Notes under the pieces: generated by a model
Told to the model about the DNA's origin: nothing
Seen by the model: only the letters and a program-made list of their open reading frames with translations
Database searches by the model: none
Made by a program: the position numbers and the translations under genes
NCBI RefSeq assembly: GCF_965638725.1
Contig: NC_134975.1
Location: 1,438,179 to 1,502,178, forward strand
Direction of reading: 5' to 3'
From: Aptenodytes patagonicus
Taxonomy: Eukaryota > Chordata > Aves > Sphenisciformes > Spheniscidae
Length of the DNA: 64,000 nt
Shown: piece by piece, positions 46,501-58,581 of the stretch
Numbering within the stretch: position 1 is the stretch's first letter
Layout of the letters: the number at the start of each line of letters is the position of its first letter

Positions 46501-47358
46501 ATAGAATAAAAATCCATACATCCGGAAAGGTCCTGAAAGAAAACCTTTTTGTTAACACCTGCCCCAAAGTGGAACTGGTTGACTTATTACAGGTGGTTAA
46601 AGTGTCTGCAGAACGGGACATCTGCTGAAACAACTCATTACCTAAGAGCAGCTTGGGCATCCGAGCAGGACACAAAACCGCCAACAGCAAGAAGGGGAGA
46701 GCAGAGGTGGGCGCGCATCCCTCACCTCAGGATCTTTATAACCGCCCGCACGCCCCTCTGGAGCTGCGCGCCCCTAAAACACCTTTTCCTGACGATAACC
46801 TACACCAAGCTGTGAGCAGCAGCGGTGTGGCAGGACCGGGCTCTTCCCGCTTCCCGCACTGCTGCCGCTGCCCTCCCGCTTGAGCGGGGCACCGCTCCCC
46901 CGCGCCCCGGAGGCGGCGTTGGGCCGAGCAGCTGAACTCCCGAGGGCCCGCTGCACAACGCCGGCAGCGTGCCGCCGCCAGACCAGCCCGTTCAGCCCCA
47001 GACCGTGCGAGCCGACAGAGCCCCGGTGCCTCCCGCGGGCGCTGCCGGCGGGGCCGGGCACCGGAGGGGAAGCCCGAAGGGACGCACTCGAGCCTGCCTC
47101 CGAGCCTGCCTCTGGGGCGGCTAACGGGCTCCGGGCACCGACACAGCCCCGCACGGCTCGCACCCCACCGCCGGGCTGCCGCGGCCCAGCGCCCGGCGGG
47201 AGCCCCCGGAGCGGGTCCCGCTCCGGGCAGCCCCACGGCGGCCGCCGCCCCCCGCCGGCAGGGCCCCCACCGCCCCGGCCCCGCTGACAGGGCCGCCGGC
47301 GGGAGCGCGCCCCCCGCCGGCCCGGTGGTCCTGCCTCCCCCCCCCCCGCCCCACGCAC
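43560..47358 (-). other. LIMA1 intron 1 (approximate)
   Basis: Between the non-coding first exon and the first coding exon. Contains a 20-bp exact tandem duplication at 45636-45675, and the left part of the CpG island from about 46.7 kb. No exon of another gene recognised. Confidence 0.6.
45636..45675. repeat. 20-bp exact tandem duplication
   Basis: Two adjacent identical copies of ATCTGGAGCCAAAGGAGATC in LIMA1 intron 1. Confidence 0.92.
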
Positions 47359-47470
47359 CTGCGGCGGCCGCGAGGCGGGTCCCGCGCGCACACCTGTCGC
47401 GGCTGAGGCGGCGACTGCACCTCCGCGCCGGCGGCGGCGCCGGGCAGCCGCGCCGGCCCCGCCCGCGGCC
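47359..47470 (-). other. LIMA1: Candidate LIMA1 non-coding exon 1
   Basis: A minus-strand donor GCCGCAG|GTGCGTGG at 47359 inside the CpG island would splice to the acceptor at 43559. The transcription start, placed here at about 47470, is a guess. An alternative donor CTGAG|GTGAGG lies near 46725. Confidence 0.35.
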
Positions 47471-47517
47471 CCGCCCCGTCGCCTCGGGGCACGCCCCCTC
47501 TCCGGGGGTCTTCCCCA

Positions 47518-47527
47518 GCGCATGCGC
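47518..47527. promoter_or_regulatory. NRF1-type palindrome, LIMA1 promoter
   Basis: GCGCATGCGC, a perfect 10-bp palindrome matching the NRF1 core, at the distal edge of the LIMA1 CpG island. Confidence 0.6.
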
Positions 47528-49566
47528 ACCGCCCTCCCCGCCCGGACCCACAGACTCTTTCCTGCGCGCGTGTGCTTCCCGCCTTTCGCCCGGCGGTGCG
47601 GAGGGTGCGGGCGGCTGCTCGATGGCCTCCGCCCTTGAGGGAGAACGGGGCTTTTCCGTGTTTCCCGGCCCCCCTTCTGGGCTGCTGTCCACCAGGTGTG
47701 TCCCGGTAGCTGGTACGTGCAGTCCTGAGCACCACAAGGGTGGGTTGGGGGGCCCACAGGCTCCTCTCGAGTCTGGCGAGGCGAGGGTGGGACGAAGGGC
47801 CTCGGAGCCACGGCTTGTCACCTTCTCTGGAAACGACCCCACGCGCCGTGATTCGCTGGTGTCTGGAAGGTGCTAGGTTGTAAGGAAGGGCTGTGTGCCG
47901 AGAGGGAGGGGTGCCTGTGGTAGGTGTTGGGGTCCCCTGCTGACGCGGTTTGTCTGAAAACAAGAAAAAGGGTTTTCAGCAGCCAAACTAGATAACCTGC
48001 ATTCCTGAGACGCTGGAAAGCTTGTGTATCCTCATTAGCATGACACGAGTGCTCACTCTCCAGCCAGCGCAGTGGCTCCTCAAGATGTTTATCTGAACAA
48101 TGTACTTTCAGGAATAGCTGTAGCTGTTTCTTTCTCTTTCTCTCCATGTTATTCTTCATAATGTGTAAAGTACCGAATTCCTGAGTTAAAAAAAGAAATA
48201 ATTGCATGTAGTCAGTGCTATAGCTCTGTCTCCTCCCTGCTGCTGTTAATCAGGCCAAGAGTTTAATGTGGCCTTTGTCATACCCACAGCTCGCTTGTAC
48301 TTCGAGCTGTCCCATATTCCCAGCCGCCTTGTTCAGTGCTTGCGCAGCAGCTCCTGAGCCTCCGCCAGATCCCTGGCCATTAGGATAGGAAGTGACTAGT
48401 TAAAATTAATGTGCTGGTGTTACTTTTACGGCAATCTCAGCACTGACATGTGAAATTTACTCATTCTAGTAAAAAGCCTGAATTATGGCCCAGAAAATAC
48501 ATACATGTTGTAAATTACAGGCTTTCATAGCTTAAACAAACGGCATAGCGATCTGTGCACTGGAGGGTTGGAGGTATGTCCAGGTGGAGCAGATGTGACA
48601 CTGTTATTAGAGCATGTCAGATAAACTTACACGTGCTGTTATTAAATGTATGACTCGTACAGGAAACTGCATGTTTATCTAGGTTATGTGAGCAGGACAT
48701 TTCAAGCTTGATTCAGTTGCCTAAGCAGAGGTATTTGCTGCCATTTCAGGCACCCCCAGCTGTCTGAGACATCAACACAGGGCTGGCCAGTACAACACCA
48801 GAACACTACAGACTTGCGCCTCTCTGGACTGGCTTGCCCCCTTTTTCTGGTGATGGGAACGCCGTGGGGCATTTCAGATGACACCAGATGCCAATGTTTA
48901 GGCACCTTTAGCAAGCCATTTCCGCTTTACCAATGTGCGGCCTCATCCATAGAAATGCTGTAGTGATTTGTTTTGACTAAGGGTTATACAGAAAACAATA
49001 CTATTTCAATAGACTTAAAGATTTTCAAAGTGAGAAATCATCATCCTTCTCTATGAATATATACTTACAAAAGTGATTATTCTGAGAGTTACATACATAT
49101 GATGGAGTAATTATTTGGAAATGTTGGGAATACAAAATATACTGCAGTAGTGCCTGTAAGTTTAATTATCCAAGTATCAAGGATAAAACGATGCATCTCA
49201 CAACTTACATTACAGCAGCTCACAGATTGCTAATCAAAATCAGTGACCAATAATAACATAGGAAAAAAAGAAAATCAAACTGTGCATCAAAGATAGTCTA
49301 AAGCCTCAGCCTTGGTGCCTGTGCCACATGTGGAGCTTCCTCTCCCCAGCAGTGTCTGGCTGCGCTGATTTCAGGAGAGCTCCGTGTGGCAAAGGGATCT
49401 GCCTGTAGGATTAGTGTCTAAATGAGGCCACGTTGGAACGTGAGGCATTGCACACAACAGCAAAGATGGGCTGAGAAGCAGATGAGAGTAGCAGTTAGAA
49501 GATACCACGTTGCCTTAATTAGTTGTGCGAAAGGTTTTCAGGATTTAATTTAGAACGTTAAAAACA

Positions 49567-50338
49567 TCCTCCTGGGTCAGACCAATAACACTTGTAGCCC
49601 AGTAGCCTGTCTCCAGTGGTGGCAACAGGAGATGCTGTTTGGGCAAGCATGTGAGCCAGGATACTTGCTGCTGTCCATTTCCCTCTCCGGCATCCTGAAT
49701 GTAGTAGAGATGTTACAGGGTGCATCTTTGCCCTTTTAGCAGCCGTTAATGGACCTGTTGCTTGTGAATTTATGTAATCCCTTTTAAACTTGTTGATATT
49801 GTCTCCAGAGTCTTCTGCGGCACCGGGTTCCAGACTTGTGTCAGAAAATACTTCTGTCTGATTTAGACTAATCTTGTAGTTTCAAAGTGTGCCTCCTTGT
49901 TCTTCTATAGCAGGATTCCGTGAATATCAAGTCTGCATTCACTTGTTCTACTGCCTTCATGACTTTGTAGACCTCAATAAGATCCTTCTCAGCCGCCTTC
50001 TCTCTTAATTGAAGAGTCCCAGCCTTTTTGATCGTTCCTTATTAAGGCTGCTCATCCCTCCCCTCCTCTGGACCCTCTGTAACTCCATCGCATTCTTCTT
50101 GAGCAGTTGAGGCCAGCACTGCACTCCAGATGCGAGTGCTCCCAGGATTTCTGTAACAGCAAACCGAGGGCTTTGGCCTCACCTCAGTATCCTTCCTGAA
50201 AGCAGCCAACGTTCAGCTGGCTTTTTTGGCTGCTGTTGCACCCTCAGCCAGTGGCTTCAGAGGACTGTCAATGTCAATGCCGCGATCTGTTTCCTGAGTT
50301 GCAGCTCACAGCTCCGAGCTCAGCATTGATTTAAAATG
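49567..50338 (-). mobile_element. Ancient CR1-type LINE remnant
   Basis: Antisense reading of an old amniote CR1: GGGTCAGACCAATAACAC... AGCCCAGTAGCCTGTCTCC, GAATTTATGTAATCCCTTTT, TGTAGACCTCAATAAGATCC, GAAGAGTCCCAGCCTTTTTGA, GGCCAGCACTGCACTCCAGA, and CCGCGATCTGTTTCCTGAG appear in the order expected of that element. Highly diverged, with small gaps. Confidence 0.75.
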
Positions 50339-51391
50339 TGTTTTCTAGTGTTTTGGTAAGAGGTGGTTGTGAAGTGCAGGTATAAAGGGTGACAAGTCAG
50401 TAAGATATGAACAACCTGTTCCAGGAAAATAGTCTCAGGTGTAATTATTAACATGTTTACGGTGCTTGTTTCTTTCAAGGGATGGCATCTTTCCTAGGGT
50501 TACTCTTAGAGCAGTAGAATGCAACTCCACTAGTAGATTTATACCAGAGACGAGAGTCCAAAGAAATATTTTCTGTCTTCTCACTCCTCCCTTTTTGATA
50601 TTTCATTGAAGTGTCTAGCTTTTGGTGTAGCAGCGCTTTCTGAGGGAGTCTGCATTCTCGGACTGATTCTCTGATTGCAGGGGCTGCCGAACTTCCTACA
50701 GAAGAGGCCCAGCACCAGCAGATAGGGTAAGGCAGCTGCTGAAGAAACACCCAGTGCTATGGACAACGCTCGGACACCCACATGGCTTTTTTTTGTTTTT
50801 GAGATCTCCACCCAACCAGTGAACTTCATGTGACCCCTCCCAACAGCACCACTGGTTTGTTTAATCAGTGATTAAACTGGAATTTTGCTTCCATTTCCAA
50901 ACATACTCTGTCAGTCCTTACATTCCCTTTTTGTTTTTTAATAAAGCCAAGGCAATAGAAAAATACAACAATCATTAAAGTACCATGGCATAACTGTACT
51001 AAGGAGGCATCATACATCTGTATTAGATGTGGTGACTTTGGGGCTGAAGAACAGAAGCTTTAAGCCCTACGAAAAGCCACTATTCCAGAAAGCGAGAAGA
51101 TATGGCCTGGTATCTCTTAAACCTAAGTTACTGTGCAAGTGCCCCTGCCAGGTCCCGGAGCCCTTTCTCAGCTCGCATTCAGGTAGGCAGTTTAGGACTC
51201 CAGGATTGCTTCTTCGAATAGCACGTGTGTCACCTCGACCAAGAAAAACAAACCTTAGCTCTGAGAGTGAAGTACAATAAAAAACTGTGTGATAGTATCC
51301 TACAAGATCAGCACAGGTTTTTTTTCCATGTTGTGTTCCTTTTACAAAAATATTTCTTGTTTTCTAACCATCAGTGAGTGCAGCTGAATAG

Positions 51392-51692
51392 CCCATAATG
51401 ATTCCCTGAGCTCTTTCCTGAGCGGGAGTAGCTAACTTGGACCCCATCACTGTGTAATTATAGTTAGGCTTGCTTTGCCCCTGCATCTTTGTATTTGTTA
51501 GCATTTTGTTTTGCCAGCAGTTTGAATGCCCAAGTACTTGGTGTCGTGAGATCCTTCACTAGCTCTTCCCACTCAGTTTGAGTATCCTGAATATTTTTGT
51601 ATCATGGGTAAACTTTGTCACTTAATTGTTTACCTCTTTTTCCAGCTCACTGATGACTATATTGTACAAGTCACCTCTCAGCACAGATGCAT
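51392..51692 (-). mobile_element. Second ancient CR1-type LINE remnant
   Basis: Antisense CR1 continuing with TAGCTAACTTGGACCCCATC, GTGAGATCCTTCACTAGCTC, TGAATATTTTTGTATCATGG and TTTACCTCTTTTTCCAGCTC, the block that normally follows the motif at the right end of the 49567-50338 fragment. Same orientation, about 1.05 kb away. Confidence 0.7.
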
Positions 51693-52149
51693 GCTTTATT
51701 ATAGCGGTACACATTGGAGGCTTATAAAGCAAAAGCTGCTCTTCATGATGAAAGAATCCCAACCTCCCTGCAGTCCAGCATCACCGTTTCCTAGCGGTAC
51801 CGGCAGGACAGCTTCATCTCTCCCCCAGTGTGGTGCAAGCCCCTTTTTGCCTGCAGGTAACTTTAACCACGGGGTTGCTTACTGTGAGCTCTTTCATTCT
51901 CAGGCACTCAGAGTTGCTTCTTTTTCTTGAATTACAGAATTCATGCTCACTCAGCCCTCTCGGGGAACTGAGGAAGACATTGGATCTACCTGATGAACAC
52001 AGTTGTGGATTTCTTCCCTTTTGTACACGTTTCAGGTTATTGCAAAGGCAACAAACAGAAGGGATGAATAGATTCCCTGCAGGATGTATGTTCTCTGTGG
52101 GACAAAGCCAGAACCGCTGAATAGTTCTGTAGAGCCCTTTCCTGGCAGC

Positions 52150-52235
52150 TCATGGCTGTACTTGGCATCAGCGGTTGGAGCTCTAGCCTTTGGAGCATGT
52201 AAACCTGGGTTCCCATCCGAGAGGCTCCATTAAGC
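52150..52235 (+). mobile_element. MIR-like SINE head (tRNA-derived)
   Basis: GCATCAGCGGTTGGAGCTCT followed by GGAGCATGTAAACCTGGG and TTCCCATCC resembles the tRNA-like promoter (A and B box region) at the 5' end of MIR SINEs. Confidence 0.5.
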
Positions 52236-52334
52236 AGTCCTCTAAACAAGTGAGGTTTTGATAACCACTAATCTAGTGATTTGGTTTTGGATCTTCCTAA
52301 TTAGCACTCATTAGGTGACTCCTGCATTACTAGA

Positions 52335-52445
52335 AGTTCAGGAAGCACCATCCCCACTTTACAGTGGGCGAAGTGAGGAACAGGAATCTGAAATGGCTGT
52401 TGAGTAACCAGTACCAGAGCTGGGATTAAAGCCTAGGGTCCTAGC
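52335..52445 (-). mobile_element. MIR-like SINE remnant, opposite orientation
   Basis: CCCCACTTTACAGTGGGCGA, then GTGAGGAACAGG, GTACCAGAGCTGGGATTAAA and GCCTAGGGTCCTAG is the antisense reading of the MIR middle and head. Confidence 0.6.
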
Positions 52446-55400
52446 CCTACCTTTTAGGCATTATATGCTCTTTCTTACAGAGACAGTCATGTAAAGATTT
52501 AAATGCCATTGGGAAGAAGAACGAGAGATGGAGAAAGAGAGGAGAGCAAAAAGGCTGGCGCCTCTGCAATGCTCCTTTGGAGATCATTGATAACAGTATT
52601 TCCCAAACAACTAATGAGCTTTTCCTTATTTATGGTGTCAATCTATCTTCCTGAGTTGGTGTTCTCAGCAAAGTGCAGGGCTGGGGAGATGAACTGATTA
52701 ATGCCATTGGTTTTATCCATCTCTTTCCTGGAGCTTATCGGATGTTGTGAGGCCCTTTGGACTTAATTGCCTTTTGAAAGGCACAGTTGCTGACCTGACC
52801 GCTGAGGTACTGTCACCAGCACAGCTCCTGGCGAAGCAAAAGGTCTCCTGCCAGAAGCCAATGAGTCTCGGATGCCTTTTGCTAAATAGGGGACTTTTGG
52901 TGGAGTTAAACATTAACATCCTTCACAGCTCCCATCTGTTCAAGGTTCAAGAGGGAAGCCATGCTGACTCAGCCTGGCAGCTGTATTTCCTGCTCCAGCT
53001 CTCTCCTCCTTCTGCATGATTCACTCGCTTCTCCTCTCTGCCAGGAAGTCTTAGTCCTGGATGAAACAACAAGAAGGCAGCAGAGGGATACATCAGCTAT
53101 CTTGCACCACGTCATTGGAGATCAGCTCCTGATAACTTGATACCCTGGTGGGTTTCCTGGCTGGCCTACAAGTAATCTTGGTGCAACAAGAAGGGAAACT
53201 CATGGGTACCAAAAGACCCCCCTGAGCTGCAGAAGGATTTCCTTCAGCTGTTAGCAGTGCCATGCTCATGCCACACAGCAGGGCCGTGCTCCTTCCAGGC
53301 AGTGCTGCGTAATGGGCTGTGAATTCATAGGGCAGCTTATTCTTGTCTAGCTGTTCCCTGCGTGGCTTGCTTTTATAGGGGCACTTCAAATAAAAAGGTA
53401 AATACTTTTAACTGTGGCAGTTTCAAGAAAGTGGCCTGGTAGCAGGGAAGGAGGGCAGGCAGCTGTGAAGAGCTGTTTTATTTAATATTATTGCCACAGT
53501 AGATACGCTCCAGCACTGCCAAGTCTTTGGGCGTAGTCAGAGTCTGACATGGGAAATTGATTGTTCAGTGCTGTTGCCTGGCTGCCTCTTGGAGCTGGAG
53601 CTCTGTGCTGTTTGCCTCGCGCTGAAGTGTGTTGGAATAAGACCCAGCAATTGCTGCTCATCAGCTCAGAGGCTGCCCAAGGCACCTCTCCCATGCTGGT
53701 GGGACTTAGTTTTGCCTGGAAAGCAAATCGTTTACTTCAGCATCGATGGAAGTTTGTGAAAATGCAACTGCACAATCTCTGCTGAGCTCAGACTTAGAAA
53801 CGGAGCCAAAAGTCTCGCTGGCTTTGGATAAAACTTCGCTGTGGTTACAGGCGTCATGGGATCATGTGATGGTGCAGCTGATCTTTCCAACATCCAGCAT
53901 TCTTGCTTTAGGCCTCTTCTCCTGCACAATAACACATTTAGAGTTCAAAACATCGTCTCCTTGCTAGGGTTGTTGTTTATTGATACCAGAATTATCGGTC
54001 AAGAGTTGTTGAGAAAACTCCTCTACCTCTGCTTGTGTTCCTGATTCTCCCAGGCTTCTTCCCAGCATGCCAGCCCATCCACAAAGCCTTCAGCATCCTC
54101 AGCTAAGGGATTTCTAAATAGACACAGCTTCTCCCTCCAGCACACAGGCACTCTCTTTCCTGCTCAGGACAACATGCCACGTCTATCTGTTCCTCAAGTG
54201 CTTGAGTTCTCAGTCCAGTGAATTAAGGGGGAAATCAGGTCTAAGCTGGACTCTACGTCCCTTTGAGACATGTTGACAGAGAAATGTATGCCTTGAAACA
54301 AGTTGAAAAGAACTCTAGAGAGGGAGAAGAGCAGGAAAGTGTCAGTTGTGAGCTGCCACCCTCTCCCGAGATCTCTCCCCCTGCGAAGAGCACGGCCCTG
54401 GCTCTTCTGTGACCTCTTTCTTCCTGCAGGATAATGCAGGGTAATGGCAGGCAGAAAGTCAGCTGCTCTGCCACAGGGTTAGTCCTCCAGATAGATGAAA
54501 GGAAAGTGGTTTGATGTCCAAATGAATGTCATGGCTTTAAAGAAGAATTAAAGCCAGATGTTTCCAACAGGCCTGCTGAGACCAGCCTTTTCTGACATAT
54601 TTACCAAGCCACCAAGGAGGCCCAGCCAGTGTCTGCAGAGCTCCATGTTGGGAACACCCTGTAATCCCAAAGGCTCCACTGTAGTTGCTGGAGGCACCCT
54701 GGCTGGCTGCAAGGACAGCACACAAGAGCTGAGGCAGAGATAGTGCTGCCAGCTCAATATTTATTCAGTGTTTGTTTATTCCTTGCTGATAACGGTGATG
54801 GTAGCGAGGGTATAGTAACCAGGCCAGATCTGGCACCTTTGGACAAAACACCGGGGCCAAAAGGTGGTCTAGCTGTGCTGGCATCGGCGCTGATTTCAGC
54901 GGGGGGCTTGCAGGCACAAGGCAGTGTATCGTGGTTAACGGAGTCCAGAACATATCCCTGTCTCAGGGACTGACCTCAGACCCCCTCGGACAGGCTGATG
55001 TTCAGCCGAACAGACAGGTAAAGCTTTTGCTGTGCAGGGACTTCATCAGAATGAGGGAGAATGCATTTTATTCTTGCATCACACATGTGGCATTTGTATT
55101 CAGCTGTGACTGAAGCTAACGATCATTCCAGTGTGGGTAGAACAGAGGTAAAATACTAGGAAAAGGGAAACTGAATCCTTGCCTTAGCACAATCAGGGAG
55201 AGAGCAGTGTTTCCTACTTTGCTAGGGAGTAACCAAAACCTCAGGACTGCTGGGTGTGCGGTTCCAGCTCACACCCAGAAGTAATTAATCTTTTTGCCAG
55301 CATAGCTGCTCCAGGCTTCTGACTACGATAGGTATTGCTCTTTTGCATTCGTCAGTCTGCCCCGTGGTTATAACATTCAACTTCTGGCCTCTTAAGGACA

Positions 55401-56633
55401 AATTCCTCATGCTGTGCCCTCAGCGCTACCTTGAGGTGGAGTTTCCTCTTGCGAAATCAGCGGGTGCTGAAAATGTCCTGTTGGCTCTGATGACTGGGAA
55501 AGGCTTTGCTCGCTGTTTGAGATGTACGTGTCACGGTCTTCATCTTCCTCCTGCCCCATCCCGACTGCTGGGATGCTTACTGCGCTAGAATAGCAGGTAA
55601 GATGCCCTTGAGATCCAGCGTGCCACCAGATCGCTGTCTTCTGCTGGGGAATAAATGATAAATTCAGAAGGTGCACCCAAAGCAAGCAAAATTAAGTAGA
55701 GCAGAGGAAAGTTAGGTGGCAGGAAATCCCAGTTTTTCCTGGCACCCGCTCATATCAGATAATTTGACCTATAACAAAAAATAAATCCCTCTGTAGTCCA
55801 ATTCCACAAATGACTGCCATAAAAAAAGGAGCTTTCTGCCACGCCCTTCATTTGTTCTCACAACATGACATCTCATTTCAGTGTGTGCATCAGCTCATTC
55901 TGCTCTGTAACATCATGGACAGAAGGCACAATTGTTTCTGCTGTGATTCCAAAACCAACTGTCGAGAGAAGGCCTTTGGGAGAAGAGCAGTGAGCCAGAC
56001 AGCATGCTCCCTGGCAGCGCTGGATGGAGTTCAAGGAAAATTGTTTGCCTCACCGCCCTCCTGTAAGTTAACAGTAGATGGTGACTAACAGGAAAGAAAC
56101 TTCCCTATGGTGTAAACACAAAAATGTTTGTATTTGCCTTCCAGATAGGTATTAACATTATCTGATTACAGTGTGTTCTGTTTCTTGAATTGTGTCGCTT
56201 CTGCATCGCTCCCTTAGAAGACAGAGAATTATTGTTACAAAGCATGAATTATTTACTAGCTCTATAGACCGGGCCTGTTTTTCCACCCCATCTGCACTTA
56301 AAGCCAATGAGGTTGTAAGTGTAAGTGTCTTGACGGACGTCCGTGGCACTGACTGCTTTACCAGCCAGGCATTTCAGTTAAATGGGGAGATCTTGCAGGA
56401 GTAGGGCAGACCCAGCTTCCGGAAAATGATCTAATTTGAGCATTAGCGATAATTTGCATCCCGTCAAGGCCTGGTTTCAGAATCCTGAGCTCCTGTAGGA
56501 TATCCAGGTACTCAGCAGGTTTGAAAATGAGGCTCGGAAGCATTTTGTGCTGCGATTTCTCTGTTGCTTTGATATCTCAGTTTAAAGCGATGAGCACACT
56601 AAAAATTAATGAGCAGATTTGGAGATAAAGAGG

Positions 56634-56730
56634 TCCGTAAAACAGGGATAATACTTAACTGCTTCACAGGGGGCATAAGGATTAATGAGTTAATGTTTGC
56701 AAAGTGCTTTGAAGATGAAAAGCGCTAAGT
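56634..56730 (+). mobile_element. MIR-like SINE remnant
   Basis: CGTAAAACAGGGATAATACT, CTTCACAGGGGGCATAAGGA, TTAATGAGTTAATGTTTGCA and AAGTGCTTTGAAGATGAAAA match the central-to-3' MIR/CORE-SINE consensus. Confidence 0.6.
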
Positions 56731-58408
56731 CTGATTACATCTGGTGGGTGAAGTAGATGAGAACGAAGAAGAGGTTCTCAATTCCATGCTGTAACTACCG
56801 GGAACAAGGTCTGGCTAAACGTCGTAGTAAATAACGATCTGAAGACGGTTTGCTCTCGCGCTGTCCCTGTGGTTTGTAGTCGGGTAGCCCCTGGCAGAAG
56901 ATGGGTTTCCAGAACGGATTCCGCAGTCTGTAAATAGTCACTTCTCATTTATTCTGCTCGAAGTTACTTGGTTTCTCCTGCTTTAGCTTGCTTTTCTTTC
57001 ATTCCTGTGTGCCTCGGAGAGGCTGGTCAGTGCAAAGCCCACAGAACCCGCCAGCTGGACCGTCAGTTTGCGGTACAGCGTGTGCTACCGTTTCTAATCT
57101 CTTTGGTGGACCCTGATGATTTCGCTGGCTCTAACTTAAACACCCCCGGTTTGCTAGACCGTAATTGCAGGTAACAGCGTTAAGCGGGGTCTGGGTTCCC
57201 TTGCAGGGCAAGCGGCACAGTGATTCATGGTGACATCCTACTGACAGGGACCCCAAGGGCTGAAAACTGTATCCTTCACCCAAACCCAACCCACTACAGC
57301 GTGTGTCAGTTCTTTAGTAGAATACTACTTGATCACCTAAGATCCCCAGAACAGCCCTTGTTCCCCTAAATTGCCTGTAATAAGTTTTGTGGGTCTTTCC
57401 CTCTTGCTCTAAAGCAAAATGGTTTCAAAGTGTTTTTTCCTTGCAGGAACCCCCTCCGTGGCATCGTTCTCCACTGCTACCCCCCGTGGGTCTGCGTAAC
57501 GCCAGTCAGCCGAGGCGCACGCGAGCAGGATTCTTGTGCTCGGGGCTTTCCGTAGGTGAGATCTGGCCCTTCCTGGGTCAGTCGGACACTCTCATCTCAG
57601 GTGTGTCATCTCTGCAGTGTGAATATTAAATGTGCAACGCACGGAATAAACGATTCGGGCTCCAGTGGGCTCAGCCGGGCCCTTCCCGTGGAGATGAACT
57701 GATACTGTGGCCTAGCTTTACAGAGACGCTGCAGTGGACCTCTGCCCTTTCTGCATTGGCGCTGTCTGGAGGAAATCCTGTGTCCTGTGACATTTTCCAC
57801 CGGAGCCAAGGCTTCTCTCCCCTTCCCAGCGTCTCCCCACCCGTTCCCGGCAGTGGAAGCCCAGGCGGCCGCCCCGGCCCCTTCCCCATCTGTGGCCGCG
57901 TTCCCGGGGCAGGGCGGACGTACAGTCTGTAAGCAAGCTGGGGGGTGAAAGGCGCGCTGCGGCTGCTGGGGGGGGACAGTCCCGCCCTGGAGGTGCTGGC
58001 AGGGGGCTCGTCCCCAGAAACCTCCTGTGTCCCCGCCTCACCTGCTCGGCTTCGCCAAGCACCCGCCACGGGCCGCGTCCGTGGGCACGGCTAGGGCGGG
58101 GAAGGGGAGGTGGGAGGGACGGGATCGGCGCGGGGATCGCCTGGCGTTGGCCGGTTCAGCAGTGACCCCTGCGGGCTGCCGAGGGGCTGGGCCGAAAAGG
58201 GGAAAAACCGGGGAAAAAAAACCGCCGGCGCGGTGGGTGCGAAGCCCGGGCGGGTGCTGGGGGTCGGCAGGCTCCGCTGCGGAGAGAGCCGGCCGGGCGG
58301 GGGGTCCGCCCTCGTTTTGGGGAAGAAAAAAGTATTTGGGGTTCTTTCATTTAAAAACCAAACCAAACCCCAAACTCTAGAAATTTCTATAATCCGACTC
58401 CGTCCGTT

Positions 58409-58426
58409 CCCCCCCCCCCCCCCCCC
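58409..58426. repeat. C18 homopolymer in the LARP4 promoter
   Basis: Eighteen consecutive C on the plus strand, about 340 bp upstream of the LARP4 ATG. Confidence 0.85.
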
Positions 58427-58581
58427 GTGCTTCGGCTGTGCGGGGCAGCCCACTCCCGCCCGCGGGGGGGCGCCGGCTCCCCCCCGCGCAGTGGCGCAGC
58501 CGCCGCGCCCCCTGGCGGAGTGGTTCCTTCCCCTTCCCGCCCCTGGCGCAGGGAATGGGCCGGCCCGGCGCCGCCCGCGCC

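Larger units (their letters stand above)
46690..47680 (-). promoter_or_regulatory. LIMA1 CpG-island promoter
   Basis: CpG-dense block upstream of the LIMA1 coding exons. Contains CCGCCC/GGGCGG boxes, a C11 run at 47337-47347, and a perfect NRF1-type palindrome GCGCATGCGC at 47518-47527. No TATA box seen. Boundaries by eye. Confidence 0.8.
47681..57990. other. Intergenic region between LIMA1 and LARP4
   Basis: About 10 kb between divergently arranged promoters. Holds ancient CR1 remnants (49567-50338, 51392-51692) and MIR-like pieces (52150-52235, 52335-52445, 56634-56730). No FAM186A-like coding sequence seen; one weak exon candidate at 55432-55586 on the minus strand. The rest is unrecognised sequence. 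Confidence 0.65.

Noticed and set aside
46736-47842. Very long minus-strand open frames (up to 368 codons) in the LIMA1 CpG island
   Set aside because: GC-rich DNA has few stop codons; the translations are Ala/Gly/Pro/Arg-rich without any domain, and several frames are open at once on both strands.
52150-52235. Possible tRNA gene (B-box-like GGTTCCCATCC)
   Set aside because: No cloverleaf can be drawn; fits the tRNA-derived head of a MIR SINE better.
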